From contig NZ_CP134159.1 of assembly GCF_032197885.1 (NCBI RefSeq), forward strand, positions 1,550,001-1,614,000: 64,000 nt of DNA, given 5' to 3'. This document shows, piece after piece, positions 20,522 through 29,069 of the stretch. The position numbers and the translations under genes are program-made. How positions within the stretch are numbered: the first letter of the stretch is position 1; each line of letters starts with the position of its first letter. Source of the DNA: Levilactobacillus namurensis (GTDB lineage: Bacteria > Bacillota > Bacilli > Lactobacillales > Lactobacillaceae). Below the pieces are notes generated by a model. That model saw only the letters and a list, made by a program, of their open reading frames with translations. It was not told the DNA's origin and made no database searches.

Positions 20522-20962
20522 TTAGAAGACCGGTCCGTCATACCGACTCGTCGGCAACGTCGCAAAATCATAGGTTTTAAGCGCATCCGTTGACTGTAAG
20601 TATGCCGTTAAGCTTTCGGACAACATCAAGTTCACCTTGGTATCCTTTTCATGCAGGATGACCAGCGGCTTTTGGCTGTGAAAAGCGTAGCCAATCTCAA
20701 AAGCGGTTCCCGAATCTACTTGATCATCGACGTAATCGATTAAAGCGACCACGACGTCAGCCTGATCAATTTCCCGAACATCCATCTTAAACGTGGCATC
20801 CGACCACTTAGGCGTTCCCAAAGTCAAATCTCGAATTTCGTTCTTCCGGGGACTAAATACCCGTCCCACTTGGGGGTTAGCGGCTAAAGCGGCCTCAGCT
20901 CGCCCGATCCGTTCGATTTGTTCGTCATCAAAGAATGGTCCTGCTAAATAAATGTTGGTCAC
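20522..20962 (-). CDS. Nucleoside 2-deoxyribosyltransferase (type II)
   Basis: Cytoplasmic salvage enzyme that moves 2-deoxyribose between purine and pyrimidine bases; characteristic of lactobacilli. 146 residues. The N-terminal YLAGPFF and the active-site block VDSGTAFEIGYA (nucleophilic Glu at residue 89) are conserved; the terminal YDGPVF is also typical. The start is GTG 20962 with GAGG eight bases upstream. Monocistronic between ppsA and mvaS. Confidence 0.92.
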   Translation of the reverse strand: MTNIYLAGPFFDDEQIERIGRAEAALAANPQVGRVFSPRKNEIRDLTLGTPKWSDATFKMDVREIDQADVVVALIDYVDDQVDSGTAFEIGYAFHSQKPLVILHEKDTKVNLMLSESLTAYLQSTDALKTYDFATLPTSRYDGPVF

Positions 20963-21116
20963 GCTAATTTCCTCATTTCTCTAATCTTATGTGGTTCCGT
21001 TTGGATAATCCCATTATAGCGAAAGAATTAACATTTGGCGATAACTTTTTATTTAATATTCGTGAATTTAGGCCATGACGCAATCTTTACGTAAATTTTT
21101 AATCATTTTTGATTAA

Positions 21117-22295
21117 TTAGTCAGCTGTCCGTTGCCGATACAGTCGCTGCTGCTGTTGCCGCCCAGCCAGATAATACTGGGCAGATACTTCCCCAACGGG
21201 CAACTGAACATCTCGTCCCGATAGATCCAGGCGTTGCGTAAAAAGGGCCTCGTACTCTGCCACGGAAACTGCACGTCGGTTCGCCAATAGCGCCGTCAAA
21301 CGTTCATCGTCGAAGCCCTGGCGGAACGTCGGTTGAACGATGGCACTATAGAACTCACCTTCGGCTCCCGAACCGTAGCTATAACACCCAATCCGGTCTC
21401 CCGCTCGAAGGTGACCATGCCGCAGTAACGACAATATGCTCAAGTACAGCGATCCCGTATACAAGTTCCCCACATTCCGATTATCCAGTTGGCTGGCCTC
21501 AAAAGCTGCCTGGAGGTGTGCTTGCTGGTCTGGTGTGGCCTCGGGCAAGACCTGCCGTAGCGCCTTTAACCCCATCTTGGTAAACGGGATGTGGAAGGTC
21601 AAAGCCGCAAAATCCGCAATCGTTCGTTGGGTCTGCGCCTGATAGGCTGCCCAGACCGTCTTAAAGAAGTCCAAGTAAACGTTCGTGGAATAACGCCCGT
21701 CCACCAACGCCTCCGTTCGTCCTAAAGGCCGCCAGAAGTCCATCACGTCAGCTGTGTGGTAGGCACTCACGGGTTCTAAGGCCAACATGCGGGGCTGGGC
21801 GGTCACCAACATCGCAACGGCGCCGCCACCCTGTGTCACTTCACCAGCAGTATGAAGCCCGTAGCGCGCGATGTCCGCACCGATGACGAGGACCTTAGCA
21901 GTCGGTCGCGCCCGGACATAGTCGGCCGCTAATTGTAAGCCCGCCGTTGCCCCGTAACACGCCTGCTTGATTTCTACCGCCCGGGTATCTGCGGGTAAGT
22001 CTAACAAGTGGGCTAAGTACACCGCGGTAGCTTTTGAGTTATCGACGCCCGATTCTGTTCCGAACAGGACCATCTTGATGGCCGCTTTGTCGGCCGGCGT
22101 TAGGATCTGGGCTGCTGCATTCGCTGCCATGGTCACCACGTCTTGTGTCGGCGGAATGACCGCCTGTTTATCCTGACCGATGCCCACGTGATACTTGGCA
22201 GGGTCTTCACCACGGGCCAACGCCAGATCCGTCATTTCCAAGTACATGTCCGGTGTATAGAACCCCATCCGGTCAATTCCGACTGTCTCCGTCAT
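21117..22295 (-). CDS. mvaS: Hydroxymethylglutaryl-CoA synthase
   Basis: Condenses acetyl-CoA with acetoacetyl-CoA to HMG-CoA, the first committed step of the mevalonate route to isopentenyl diphosphate (the precursor of UppS substrate). 392 residues, thiolase fold. Catalytic Glu is in FGTESGVDN near residue 79, the nucleophilic Cys in KQACYGATAG near 111, and the His in TFHIPFTKMG near 233. GAGGAG precedes ATG 22295. No HMG-CoA reductase is adjacent in the window. Confidence 0.94.
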   Translation of the reverse strand: MTETVGIDRMGFYTPDMYLEMTDLALARGEDPAKYHVGIGQDKQAVIPPTQDVVTMAANAAAQILTPADKAAIKMVLFGTESGVDNSKATAVYLAHLLDLPADTRAVEIKQACYGATAGLQLAADYVRARPTAKVLVIGADIARYGLHTAGEVTQGGGAVAMLVTAQPRMLALEPVSAYHTADVMDFWRPLGRTEALVDGRYSTNVYLDFFKTVWAAYQAQTQRTIADFAALTFHIPFTKMGLKALRQVLPEATPDQQAHLQAAFEASQLDNRNVGNLYTGSLYLSILSLLRHGHLRAGDRIGCYSYGSGAEGEFYSAIVQPTFRQGFDDERLTALLANRRAVSVAEYEALFTQRLDLSGRDVQLPVGEVSAQYYLAGRQQQQRLYRQRTAD

Positions 22296-22446
22296 TCAAT
22301 CCGCTCCTCACTAAATTACTCATTACGTTTAACCCTACCATTTTACCCACAATTTCCGCAAGATTCTTTAATTGTAGGCTACAAATTTAAGTAAAAGATA
22401 AGCTAAATATCCTGAACAGTCCGCTTTTTGAGAGATACAACCTTTA

Positions 22447-23313
22447 TTAGATGCGCCCCTTACGTAGCTGGTGTAACAGTGTCTTGAATTTTGCTTGTTC
22501 CGCCGCCGACACCTGCGGGTATTGCGGGTCCAAAGTTCCCAATTGTTGCGCCAGAATCGCCGACACGATTCGCCGAGCGGTGGACTTATCATCCGCTGGA
22601 ATAATGTACCACGGATGCTTAGGCGTCGCCGTGTGGGCTAGCATCTGGGCATAGGCCGTCTGATAATCGTCCCAGTACTGCCGCTCCTTCAGATCACTCG
22701 TGGAAAATTTCCAGTTCTTTTCGGGACGTGCCAATCGCCGTTCCAAGCGATGCGTCTGCTCCGCTTGGGAAATGTGGAGGAAGAACTTGTACATCACGAA
22801 CCCTTGATGTGTCAGATAAGTCTCGTAATGGCGCAGGTCATGATAACGCCGGTTAAAGAACTTGTCGGTCACATCCCCCACCGTCTGAATTCCCGGAAGA
22901 TGCTGCCCCACCAGGATCTCCGGGTGTACCCGGCTGATCAGCACGTCTTCGTACTGCGAGCGATTAAAGATTCGAATCTCGCCGCGAGCGGGAAGTGCTT
23001 GATTCACCCGCCAGAGAAAGTCATGTTGCAAGTCCACACTCGTCGGTTGCTTGAAGCTGACCACGCTGGTTCCCGCCGCGTTGAAGCCACTAAAGACGTG
23101 CCGGATCAGACCGTCTTTACCAGCCGTATCCATCCCCTGCAATACAATGATCACACCCGTTTGCTTCTGGGCGTACAACCGGCGTTGTAAGTCCTGGAGC
23201 GTCGCTAAGTCCGCATCCCGTTCGGCCCGGTCAATCCGGACTGTGGTCTGAGTCGCCCACTGGGTCAAATCCACAGGGCGATTGCCCGCATACCGATAAC
23301 TTGTTTCATCCAT
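22447..23313 (-). CDS. Polyphosphate kinase 2 family protein
   Basis: PPK2-type P-loop kinase that uses polyphosphate to phosphorylate nucleotides (AMP or ADP) or the reverse. Walker A is GMDTAGKDG, the lid and Walker B region is FNRSQYEDVLISRVHPE, and LQHDFLWR is also conserved. The start chosen is ATG 23313 (288 aa), nine bases after AAGGGG; the upstream in-frame ATG at 23322 abuts that site. Whether it is class I, II or III cannot be told by eye. It may share regulation with the divergent histidine phosphatase. Confidence 0.9.
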   Translation of the reverse strand: MDETSYRYAGNRPVDLTQWATQTTVRIDRAERDADLATLQDLQRRLYAQKQTGVIIVLQGMDTAGKDGLIRHVFSGFNAAGTSVVSFKQPTSVDLQHDFLWRVNQALPARGEIRIFNRSQYEDVLISRVHPEILVGQHLPGIQTVGDVTDKFFNRRYHDLRHYETYLTHQGFVMYKFFLHISQAEQTHRLERRLARPEKNWKFSTSDLKERQYWDDYQTAYAQMLAHTATPKHPWYIIPADDKSTARRIVSAILAQQLGTLDPQYPQVSAAEQAKFKTLLHQLRKGRI

Positions 23314-23369
23314 CTTCGTCATCCCCTTATTCTACTGATACCATACCATGATTCTTCCCTTAACGAATC

Positions 23370-23383
23370 GGAGAACGCTTACA
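23370..23383. promoter_or_regulatory. cre-like sequence between PPK2 and phosphatase genes
   Basis: Read on the minus strand, TGTAAGCGTTCTCC matches the cre consensus at all fixed positions except the last base. It lies 57 bases upstream of the PPK2 start. Confidence 0.45.
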
Positions 23384-23478
23384 AAAAATTCGGTAAATCC
23401 AGCTAAAACTTTCGCGTTCCGGAAAAGAGATTGCTATACTTAAAGCGTAACCAAGTCGCTTGTTAAAGGAGTCTCGTC

Positions 23479-24141
23479 ATGAAAACAATTACTGCATACT
23501 TTGTCCGCCATGGTCAAACCATGCTGAACCATTATAATAAAGTTCAAGGGTGGATTGATTCCCCCCTAACTGAAAAGGGCCGGGCCGACGCCAAACGCGC
23601 TGGCGAACAATTGAAGAACATTCCATTTACCGCCGCCTACAGCAGTGATTCCGGTCGCGCTATCGAAACGGCCCACATCGCTCTTCGTCAAAATCCCGAA
23701 AACATGAACATTGTCACCTACCAATATCCTGAATTTCGGGAACAGTGTCACGGTTACTTCGAAGGAAACGACCTCAACCAGATGTGGCAGTTCGTCGGAG
23801 CACAAGTCAAATTGACCTCCGAATCCGCCGTTCTAGGAACTTACGGGCTGGAAAAAGCGCGTGACCTGATCCACCAGGCCGACCTCTACGGCGAAGCCGA
23901 AAGCAACGATATGTTCTGGTCCCGGCTAGACCGCGGATTTAATAAATTGCGCGCTAACTCTAAGGACGGCGACCAAGTGCTGGTGGTCTCTCACGGGATG
24001 ACCATCCGCTCAATCGTGGACCGGTACGCACCCGCACTGGATGAAGGGGTGGCCACAATCAACGGTAGTATCACCAAACTGACCATTACCGACGACGACA
24101 TTCACGTTGAATTCTTCAACCGCATTGACTTTCAATCCTAA
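23479..24141 (+). CDS. Histidine phosphatase family protein (paralogue 1)
   Basis: Phosphoglycerate-mutase-like phosphatase, 220 residues. The catalytic block is YFVRHGQTMLN with the phosphorylated His near residue 12; the second active-site RAIETA follows; the distal catalytic His is in VVSHGMTIRS. FREQCHGYFEGNDL takes the place of the proton-donor Glu region. The start ATG 23479 has AAAGGAG and an extended -10 (TGCTATACT, 23435-23440 core). It is co-transcribed with the small PspC-domain gene. A closely similar gene lies at 28362-29030. Substrate unknown. Confidence 0.9.
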   Translation: MKTITAYFVRHGQTMLNHYNKVQGWIDSPLTEKGRADAKRAGEQLKNIPFTAAYSSDSGRAIETAHIALRQNPENMNIVTYQYPEFREQCHGYFEGNDLNQMWQFVGAQVKLTSESAVLGTYGLEKARDLIHQADLYGEAESNDMFWSRLDRGFNKLRANSKDGDQVLVVSHGMTIRSIVDRYAPALDEGVATINGSITKLTITDDDIHVEFFNRIDFQS

Positions 24142-24162
24142 TTACTAAAGGAGGCAATCACG

Positions 24163-24345
24163 ATGAAACGAATCCACCGTTCCGCTGATGACCGGGTCAT
24201 TGCTGGCGTGGTCGGCGGGCTAAGCCGCTATTTTGACTGGAACGTCACCCTCTGCCGGGTCATTTTCATTATTTTAGCCCTGACCCCCTTACCAGGAATC
24301 CTAGCCTACTTGATTCTCTGGATGGTCATGGGAGATCCTGAATAA
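24163..24345 (+). CDS. PspC-domain small membrane protein
   Basis: 60-residue protein made of one PspC domain. The N-terminus KRIHRSADDRVIAGVVGGLS carries the family signature, and a single membrane helix follows (VIFIILALTPLPGILAYLIL). PspC proteins take part in envelope-stress responses, often with a partner; none is adjacent here. AAAGGAGG precedes ATG 24163, 21 bases after the phosphatase gene, and a terminator follows. Confidence 0.9.
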   Translation: MKRIHRSADDRVIAGVVGGLSRYFDWNVTLCRVIFIILALTPLPGILAYLILWMVMGDPE

Positions 24346-24354
24346 TATCACGTC

Positions 24355-24389
24355 ACACGCCAGCCAGTCATGGTTGGCGTGTTTTTTTT
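24355..24389 (+). terminator. Terminator of the phosphatase-pspC operon
   Basis: Stem ACACGCCA../..TGGCGTGT (24355-24382) followed by eight Ts. Confidence 0.88.
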
Positions 24390-24467
24390 GAAAATTTTTA
24401 TTTTTTGCTGTAATTGCACTAATTTTGTGCTAAGCTAAGAACCACGTCATATCAAAGGAGGAGTTGC

Positions 24468-24920
24468 ATGACGGAAGTTTTACGTGAAATCGGGATGATT
24501 GCGCGTGCGTTGGACTCAATCAGTAACGTTGAGTTCAAGCAATACGCCCTAACCAAAGGACAGTACCTCTACTTGGTACGAATCTGTGAACACCCTGGCA
24601 TCATCCAGGAACAGCTGAGTAAACTCGTCATGGTCGACCGCACCACGGTCATTCGAGCCGTCCAGCGCTTAGCCGACCATGCGCTCATCGAAAAACGCCC
24701 CGACGAAACCAATAAAAAGATTCGGCGCCTCTACCCTACGGAAAAAGCCCGTCTCATCTACCAACGCATCACCGCAGAAGAAGCCTACTCTAACCGAGTC
24801 GCCCTAGCCGGCATGACCCCCGACCAGGTCGCACAGTTAACGACCCTCTTACACCAGGCCCGAACCAACGTAACGGCCGATTGGGAACGTGTCAAGCACG
24901 GTGGTCACCGTGACTATTAA
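24468..24920 (+). CDS. MarR-family transcriptional regulator
   Basis: 150-residue winged-helix regulator. The recognition region is IIQEQLSKLVMVDRTTVIRA, followed by the wing with ALIEKRPDETNKKIRRL; flanking helices provide the dimer interface. AAAGGAGGAG precedes ATG 24468. The downstream gene, 34 bases on, is a frameshifted acetyltransferase; such MarR-GNAT pairs are common and suggest co-transcription. Ligand unknown. Confidence 0.9.
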   Translation: MTEVLREIGMIARALDSISNVEFKQYALTKGQYLYLVRICEHPGIIQEQLSKLVMVDRTTVIRAVQRLADHALIEKRPDETNKKIRRLYPTEKARLIYQRITAEEAYSNRVALAGMTPDQVAQLTTLLHQARTNVTADWERVKHGGHRDY

Positions 24921-24954
24921 GTCAATAAAACTATTCTAAAAGGAGTCTGAAATC

Positions 24955-25480
24955 ATGAATCAAAACATCCCTAGTCTGCATCCTTGCACCCTCACTGATT
25001 TACCAACCCTGCAAGCCATTAGCCGAGAAACGTTTGCGGCCACTTTTGGGGGCGGCCAACACCACGCAAGACCTCGCGAAATACCTCGATACCGCTTACG
25101 CCACCGACAAACTCCACCGCGAGATGATTAATCCTGACTCACACTTCTACTTCTTACAGGTCGGAAGCGAAGTCTGTGGCTACCTAAAGGTCAACACGGG
25201 TGACGCTCAAAGCGAGGCCATGGGGGCTAATGATTTTGAAGTCGAACGCATCTACGTTCGGCCAGCCTACCAGAAACGGGGTTACGGACGGATCTTAATC
25301 GAACTGGCCGAAGCTCTGGCAACTAACGCCCACAAGGACCAAATGTGGCTAGGCGTCTGGGAACACAACGATAACGCCCGGGGCTTTTATGCTCGGATTG
25401 GCTTTCACCGGATTGGCCAACATACCTTCACCATTGGCAGCAGTCAACAGACCGACTACCTCATGGCCAAGCCCCTCTAA
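24955..25480 (+). pseudogene. GNAT acetyltransferase, frameshifted at a G5 run
   Basis: N-acetyltransferase of the GNAT fold. Translation from ATG 24955 (AAAGGAG upstream) gives a normal GNAT start, SRETFAATF, then leaves the frame at the five Gs 25048-25052 and stops soon after. The remaining protein continues in the +1 frame to 25480 with NTTQDLAKYLDTAY, the acetyl-CoA loop VRPAYQKRGYGR and EHNDNARGFYARIGF. Removing one G restores an intact protein of about 174 residues. True mutation, phase variation or a base-calling error are all possible. Confidence 0.85.
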
Positions 25481-25498
25481 TCCGTCGTGAATCTCCTA

Positions 25499-25531
25499 AA
25501 CCCTGGTCGCCAAACCGGTGACGGGGTTTTC
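25499..25531 (+). terminator. Terminator after the acetyltransferase
   Basis: Stem with AACCC/GGGTT outer arms (25499-25528) and a short T-run. Downstream, 25560-25576 holds a small GGTTC/GAACC inverted repeat. The remaining 25577-25724 is the upstream region of the permease, where I see no further gene. Confidence 0.6.
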
Positions 25532-25724
25532 GTTTATCCCGATAATCCTAGCTATTTTGGGTTCATCATTCGAACCTTTTCAGTTTGATTCCATAAATTA
25601 ATTCGGTTTTTAATGCTAGTTAGCCCCCAGCATGCGGTTTTATATTGCGCCTAATTAGGATATTTGCTAGACTAGAAACATTCAAAATTAAATTCAAGCA
25701 CCACAGAAAGCGAGGTCCTGTTCC

Positions 25725-27050
25725 ATGCAGGAATCATCCACGACGCTCAACCGGTCCCTGGGATTCTGGTCCGCATTAGCACTCGTCGTTGGAACCGTGA
25801 TTGGTTCCGGAATCTTCTTCAAACAATCATCGGTCTTAGATAGTGCGGGGTCCACGGGGGGCGCCTTATTGGCCTGGTTCCTGGGTGGGGTCATCACCCT
25901 GACTGCCGGGTTGACCATCGCTGAAGTTGGGGCGCAAATGCCCCATACCGGAGGACTCTACGTTTATATGGAGGAAATTTACGGGAACTTCTGGGGCTTT
26001 CTCTCTGGTTGGATGCAAATCGCCGTCTACGGCCCCGCAATCATCGCCTCCATCGCCGCGTACTTGGGCATCCTCTTGGTAGGCTTCTTTCACCTAGACG
26101 CCGTTTGGCAGGCTCCCCTGGCCATCTTCGTGATTATCTTGATTGGCCTGCTGAACATGGTTGAAAACCGTTGGGGCGCCGCCTTTCAGATTGCGACCAC
26201 GTTGGGAAAGTTACTCCCCATTATTGCCATCGTCATCTTCGGCCTCTTCTACGGTGATCAAGATGCCTTTGGTCAAACCTTACAGACGGTCCACCATTCC
26301 GCCGGGAACTTCGGTGTGGCCGTCCTGGCCACCCTCTTCGCTTACGACGGGTGGATCTTGGTGGCGAACCTCGGGGGCGAAATCAAGAACCCCCAAAAGC
26401 TCCTACCGCAAGCCATTATTCTGGGCATCTCTCTGGTGCTCATCGCCTATACTCTGGTGAGTTACGGGATTCTCCACTTTGTTCCCGCAGAAAAGATTCA
26501 CACGCTAGGGCAACAAACCACGGTCTACTTCGCCCAATCCGCCTTCGGGACCATCGGTGGACGTCTCTTAAACATCGGGATCATCATTTCAATGGTGGGG
26601 TGTCTGAACGGTAAGATCATGACGTTCCCACGTATCGTCTACGCCATGGCCGACCGGCAACAGCTCCCATTCTCTAAGTATCTGAGCTACCTCAACCGGA
26701 AGTCACACGAACCCATGATTGCAACAACGGCCATTATTGCGTACGCCAGCATCATGATTCTGTTCTTTAACCCCGACCGGTTATCGGACCTCTGTATCTT
26801 CACGGTCTATTGCTTCTACGTGGCCACCTTTGTCGGCGTCTTCCTCTTACGTCACCGGCACCCGACCACCGTTCGGCCCTTCTCCACCCCCGGCTTCCCC
26901 ATCACACCATTAATTGCGATTCTGGGGGCCCTCTTCGTGATTATCAGTGAGATTGGTTCTGACTTCACGGGGGTCGTCTTATCGCTAGTGATCGTCGCCG
27001 CGGGAATTCCCGTTTACTATTACAAGCAACACCACCGCACCACTGATTAA
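25725..27050 (+). CDS. APC-family amino-acid permease (SteT/LAT-like)
   Basis: Integral membrane transporter, 441 residues, about twelve transmembrane segments. The substrate-binding motif of helix 1 is VVGTVIGSGIFFK, and the second unwound helix reads LFAYDGWILVANLGGEIKNP, both typical of the L-type/SteT serine-threonine exchanger branch. GCGAGG precedes ATG 25725. Monocistronic. The exact amino acid is not readable from sequence. Confidence 0.9.
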   Translation: MQESSTTLNRSLGFWSALALVVGTVIGSGIFFKQSSVLDSAGSTGGALLAWFLGGVITLTAGLTIAEVGAQMPHTGGLYVYMEEIYGNFWGFLSGWMQIAVYGPAIIASIAAYLGILLVGFFHLDAVWQAPLAIFVIILIGLLNMVENRWGAAFQIATTLGKLLPIIAIVIFGLFYGDQDAFGQTLQTVHHSAGNFGVAVLATLFAYDGWILVANLGGEIKNPQKLLPQAIILGISLVLIAYTLVSYGILHFVPAEKIHTLGQQTTVYFAQSAFGTIGGRLLNIGIIISMVGCLNGKIMTFPRIVYAMADRQQLPFSKYLSYLNRKSHEPMIATTAIIAYASIMILFFNPDRLSDLCIFTVYCFYVATFVGVFLLRHRHPTTVRPFSTPGFPITPLIAILGALFVIISEIGSDFTGVVLSLVIVAAGIPVYYYKQHHRTTD

Positions 27051-27064
27051 TCCCTTTCTGGTTT

Positions 27065-27108
27065 AAAACGGGCCGTTTCGAGGCGTATCCCCGAAGCGAC
27101 CCGTTTTT
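27065..27108 (+). terminator. Terminator of the permease gene
   Basis: Stem AAAACGGG (27065-27072) with CCCGTTTT (27100-27107), interior pairs, then Ts. Confidence 0.78.
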
Positions 27109-27147
27109 GGGTACAACCGCTTTACCGATCTCACTTAGCCGGTAGTT

Positions 27148-27184
27148 AAAAGGCGCGTCCGTTGGAAACCAACGAACGCGCCTT
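27148..27184 (-). terminator. Terminator of gnd
   Basis: Stem 27150-27184 (AAGGCGCGT and CGTTGG arms) followed on the minus strand by TTTT. It lies 40 bases after the gnd stop. Confidence 0.82.
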
Positions 27185-27224
27185 AATTGTCAGGCCCTAA
27201 AGCCCGCTTTAATATTTAACTTGA

Positions 27225-28127
27225 TTAAGCCTTGTCAACGGCGTGACCACCGAAGCCATGACGCATTGCGGAAACAACCTTACCCGTAAAGGTATCAGTT
27301 TCCATTGAACGGTAACGCATCATCAGGGAAAGACCGATAACTGGCGTAGCAACTTGTTGGTTCAGGGCTTCTTCTAAAGTCCACTTACCTTCACCAGAGC
27401 TGTGCATCGTCCCCTTGATTTCGTCCAAGTTGGCGTCCTTTGCGAAGGCTTCTTCACAAAGTTCCATCAGCCATGAACGCACAACAGAACCGTGGTTCCA
27501 AAGCTTAGCAACGGCTTCGTTATCGTAGTTGAATTGGCTGTGGGCCAAGACGTCGAAACCTTCACCGATGGCTTCCATCATCCCGTATTCAACACCGTTG
27601 TGGACCATCTTCAGGTAGTGACCGGAACCAGCGGCACCCGTGTACAGGTAACCATCTTTTTCGGAGATTCCTTCAAAGACAGGCTTCAAAACAGCATCGA
27701 AGGCTTCTTGGCTAGTCCCACCGATCATGAAGTTCCCATCATGCCGGGCACCGGATTGGCCACCTGAAGTCCCACAGTCGAAGAAGTTGATACCCTTAGC
27801 TTCGGCCTTTTCAGCATCTTCAACGGAGTTCTTCCAGAAGGAGTTACCACCATCGACGATGTAATCGCCCTTAGCTAAAACGTCCGTCAACGTTGCAATC
27901 GTTGATTCCGTTGGCTTACCAGCAGGCAGCATCAACCAAACGACCTTAGGTGATGGTAACTTGCTTAGCAGATCGTCAAGTGAGGTTGCAGCTTCGGCAC
28001 CGAAACCTGCAGCTTGGTCAACAAAGTCCTTGTTCAAGTCAAAGCCCACAACTTCACTGCCGTGGTCCATCATGTTTTGGGCTAAGTTTAACCCCATCTT
28101 ACCTAATCCAACTAATCCAATTTTCAT
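27225..28127 (-). CDS. gnd: 6-phosphogluconate dehydrogenase, short GntZ type
   Basis: Oxidative decarboxylation of 6-phosphogluconate to ribulose 5-phosphate and CO2, the route by which heterofermentative lactobacilli feed the phosphoketolase pathway. About 300 residues rather than the 470 of the long form. The nucleotide motif is GLVGLGKMGLN at the N-terminus and FDCGTSGGQSGARHDG is the substrate block with HYLKMVHNGVEYG. The start ATG 28127 follows GAAGGGA; a TTG three codons earlier is too close to that site. Confidence 0.93.
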   Translation of the reverse strand: MKIGLVGLGKMGLNLAQNMMDHGSEVVGFDLNKDFVDQAAGFGAEAATSLDDLLSKLPSPKVVWLMLPAGKPTESTIATLTDVLAKGDYIVDGGNSFWKNSVEDAEKAEAKGINFFDCGTSGGQSGARHDGNFMIGGTSQEAFDAVLKPVFEGISEKDGYLYTGAAGSGHYLKMVHNGVEYGMMEAIGEGFDVLAHSQFNYDNEAVAKLWNHGSVVRSWLMELCEEAFAKDANLDEIKGTMHSSGEGKWTLEEALNQQVATPVIGLSLMMRYRSMETDTFTGKVVSAMRHGFGGHAVDKA

Positions 28128-28361
28128 TGTTGTCAAATTCCCTTCTATGGTTAAATGTACTCTCTATCTAACAGAGCCTATTATATGAAAAATATTTACA
28201 GATTTCAAGAAAAAACACGAAAAAAAGTTACATAATTTGTGTGTCCCCTGAAACTGAACCGTCTAACCGTTGATTTAACGCGGTTATTCCCCGTTTCAGC
28301 GTTCAAAAATTAATTTTTAGCGCGTATACTGAGAGCAGCAAATCTACTAGGAGGCCACACA

Positions 28362-29030
28362 ATGAAAACACTCACCATTGACTTTGTTCGACACGGCCAG
28401 ACACTCTTCAACATCTTAAACAAGCTTCAAGGATGGGCGGACTCACCCTTAACTGAAGCCGGCATCGCCATGGCCGACGCGACTGGGCAGCGCTTGCAAG
28501 CGGTCCACTACGACCGCTACTACTCTTCAGACTTGAAGCGGGCCATTGACACTGCTCAGCATATCATTAATGCGAACCAGGGTCATCATGAAGCCCCTAC
28601 AACGTCACCGTTATTCCGGGAAGTTTACTTTGGCTCCTATGAAGGGTCCGATAACGACCAGGTCTGGGGTGCCATCGCCCGACCGCTGGGTTGCACCGAC
28701 CAAGCGGACATCATCCGGCAACACTCGTTTACCACGGCCCGCGACGCCATGCACCGCGCCGATCCCCATCATTTTGCTGAAGACGGGGCCACCTTTTATC
28801 ACCGCATCGACCAAGCCTTGGCCCAGTTACTCACCGACAACGCCGCTGGAGACCACCTCCTAGTGGTCAGCCACGGGACCTTTATCCGCACCCTGACTCT
28901 GCGCTTCGGTCCCCAATTTCACCCCGAAAACAACTATCCGGCTAATGGCAGTGTCACGACCCTCCGCCTCACCGCTCAAGAAGCCGCGCCCGGCTTTACC
29001 GCCGAAGTCCTGGCCTACAACCAGCAGTAA
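28362..29030 (+). CDS. Histidine phosphatase family protein (paralogue 2)
   Basis: 222-residue relative of the protein at 23479-24141. Catalytic block FVRHGQTLFN, second block KRAIDTA, distal His in VVSHGTFIRT. The two share the N-terminal stretch around LQGWADSPLTEAG. AGGAGG precedes ATG 28362 and a -10 TATACT lies at 28325-28330. Monocistronic, divergent from gnd. Substrate unknown; position next to a sugar-phosphate gene is suggestive only. Confidence 0.9.
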   Translation: MKTLTIDFVRHGQTLFNILNKLQGWADSPLTEAGIAMADATGQRLQAVHYDRYYSSDLKRAIDTAQHIINANQGHHEAPTTSPLFREVYFGSYEGSDNDQVWGAIARPLGCTDQADIIRQHSFTTARDAMHRADPHHFAEDGATFYHRIDQALAQLLTDNAAGDHLLVVSHGTFIRTLTLRFGPQFHPENNYPANGSVTTLRLTAQEAAPGFTAEVLAYNQQ

Positions 29031-29033
29031 TGT

Positions 29034-29066
29034 AAAACGCGTTGACCCACGGGCCAACGCGTTTTT
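29034..29066. terminator. Bidirectional terminator
   Basis: Stem AAAACGCGTTG with CAACGCGTTTT around a ten-base loop, flanked by As and Ts. Serves the phosphatase gene and the convergent glycerol facilitator gene. Confidence 0.88.
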
Positions 29067-29069
29067 AAT

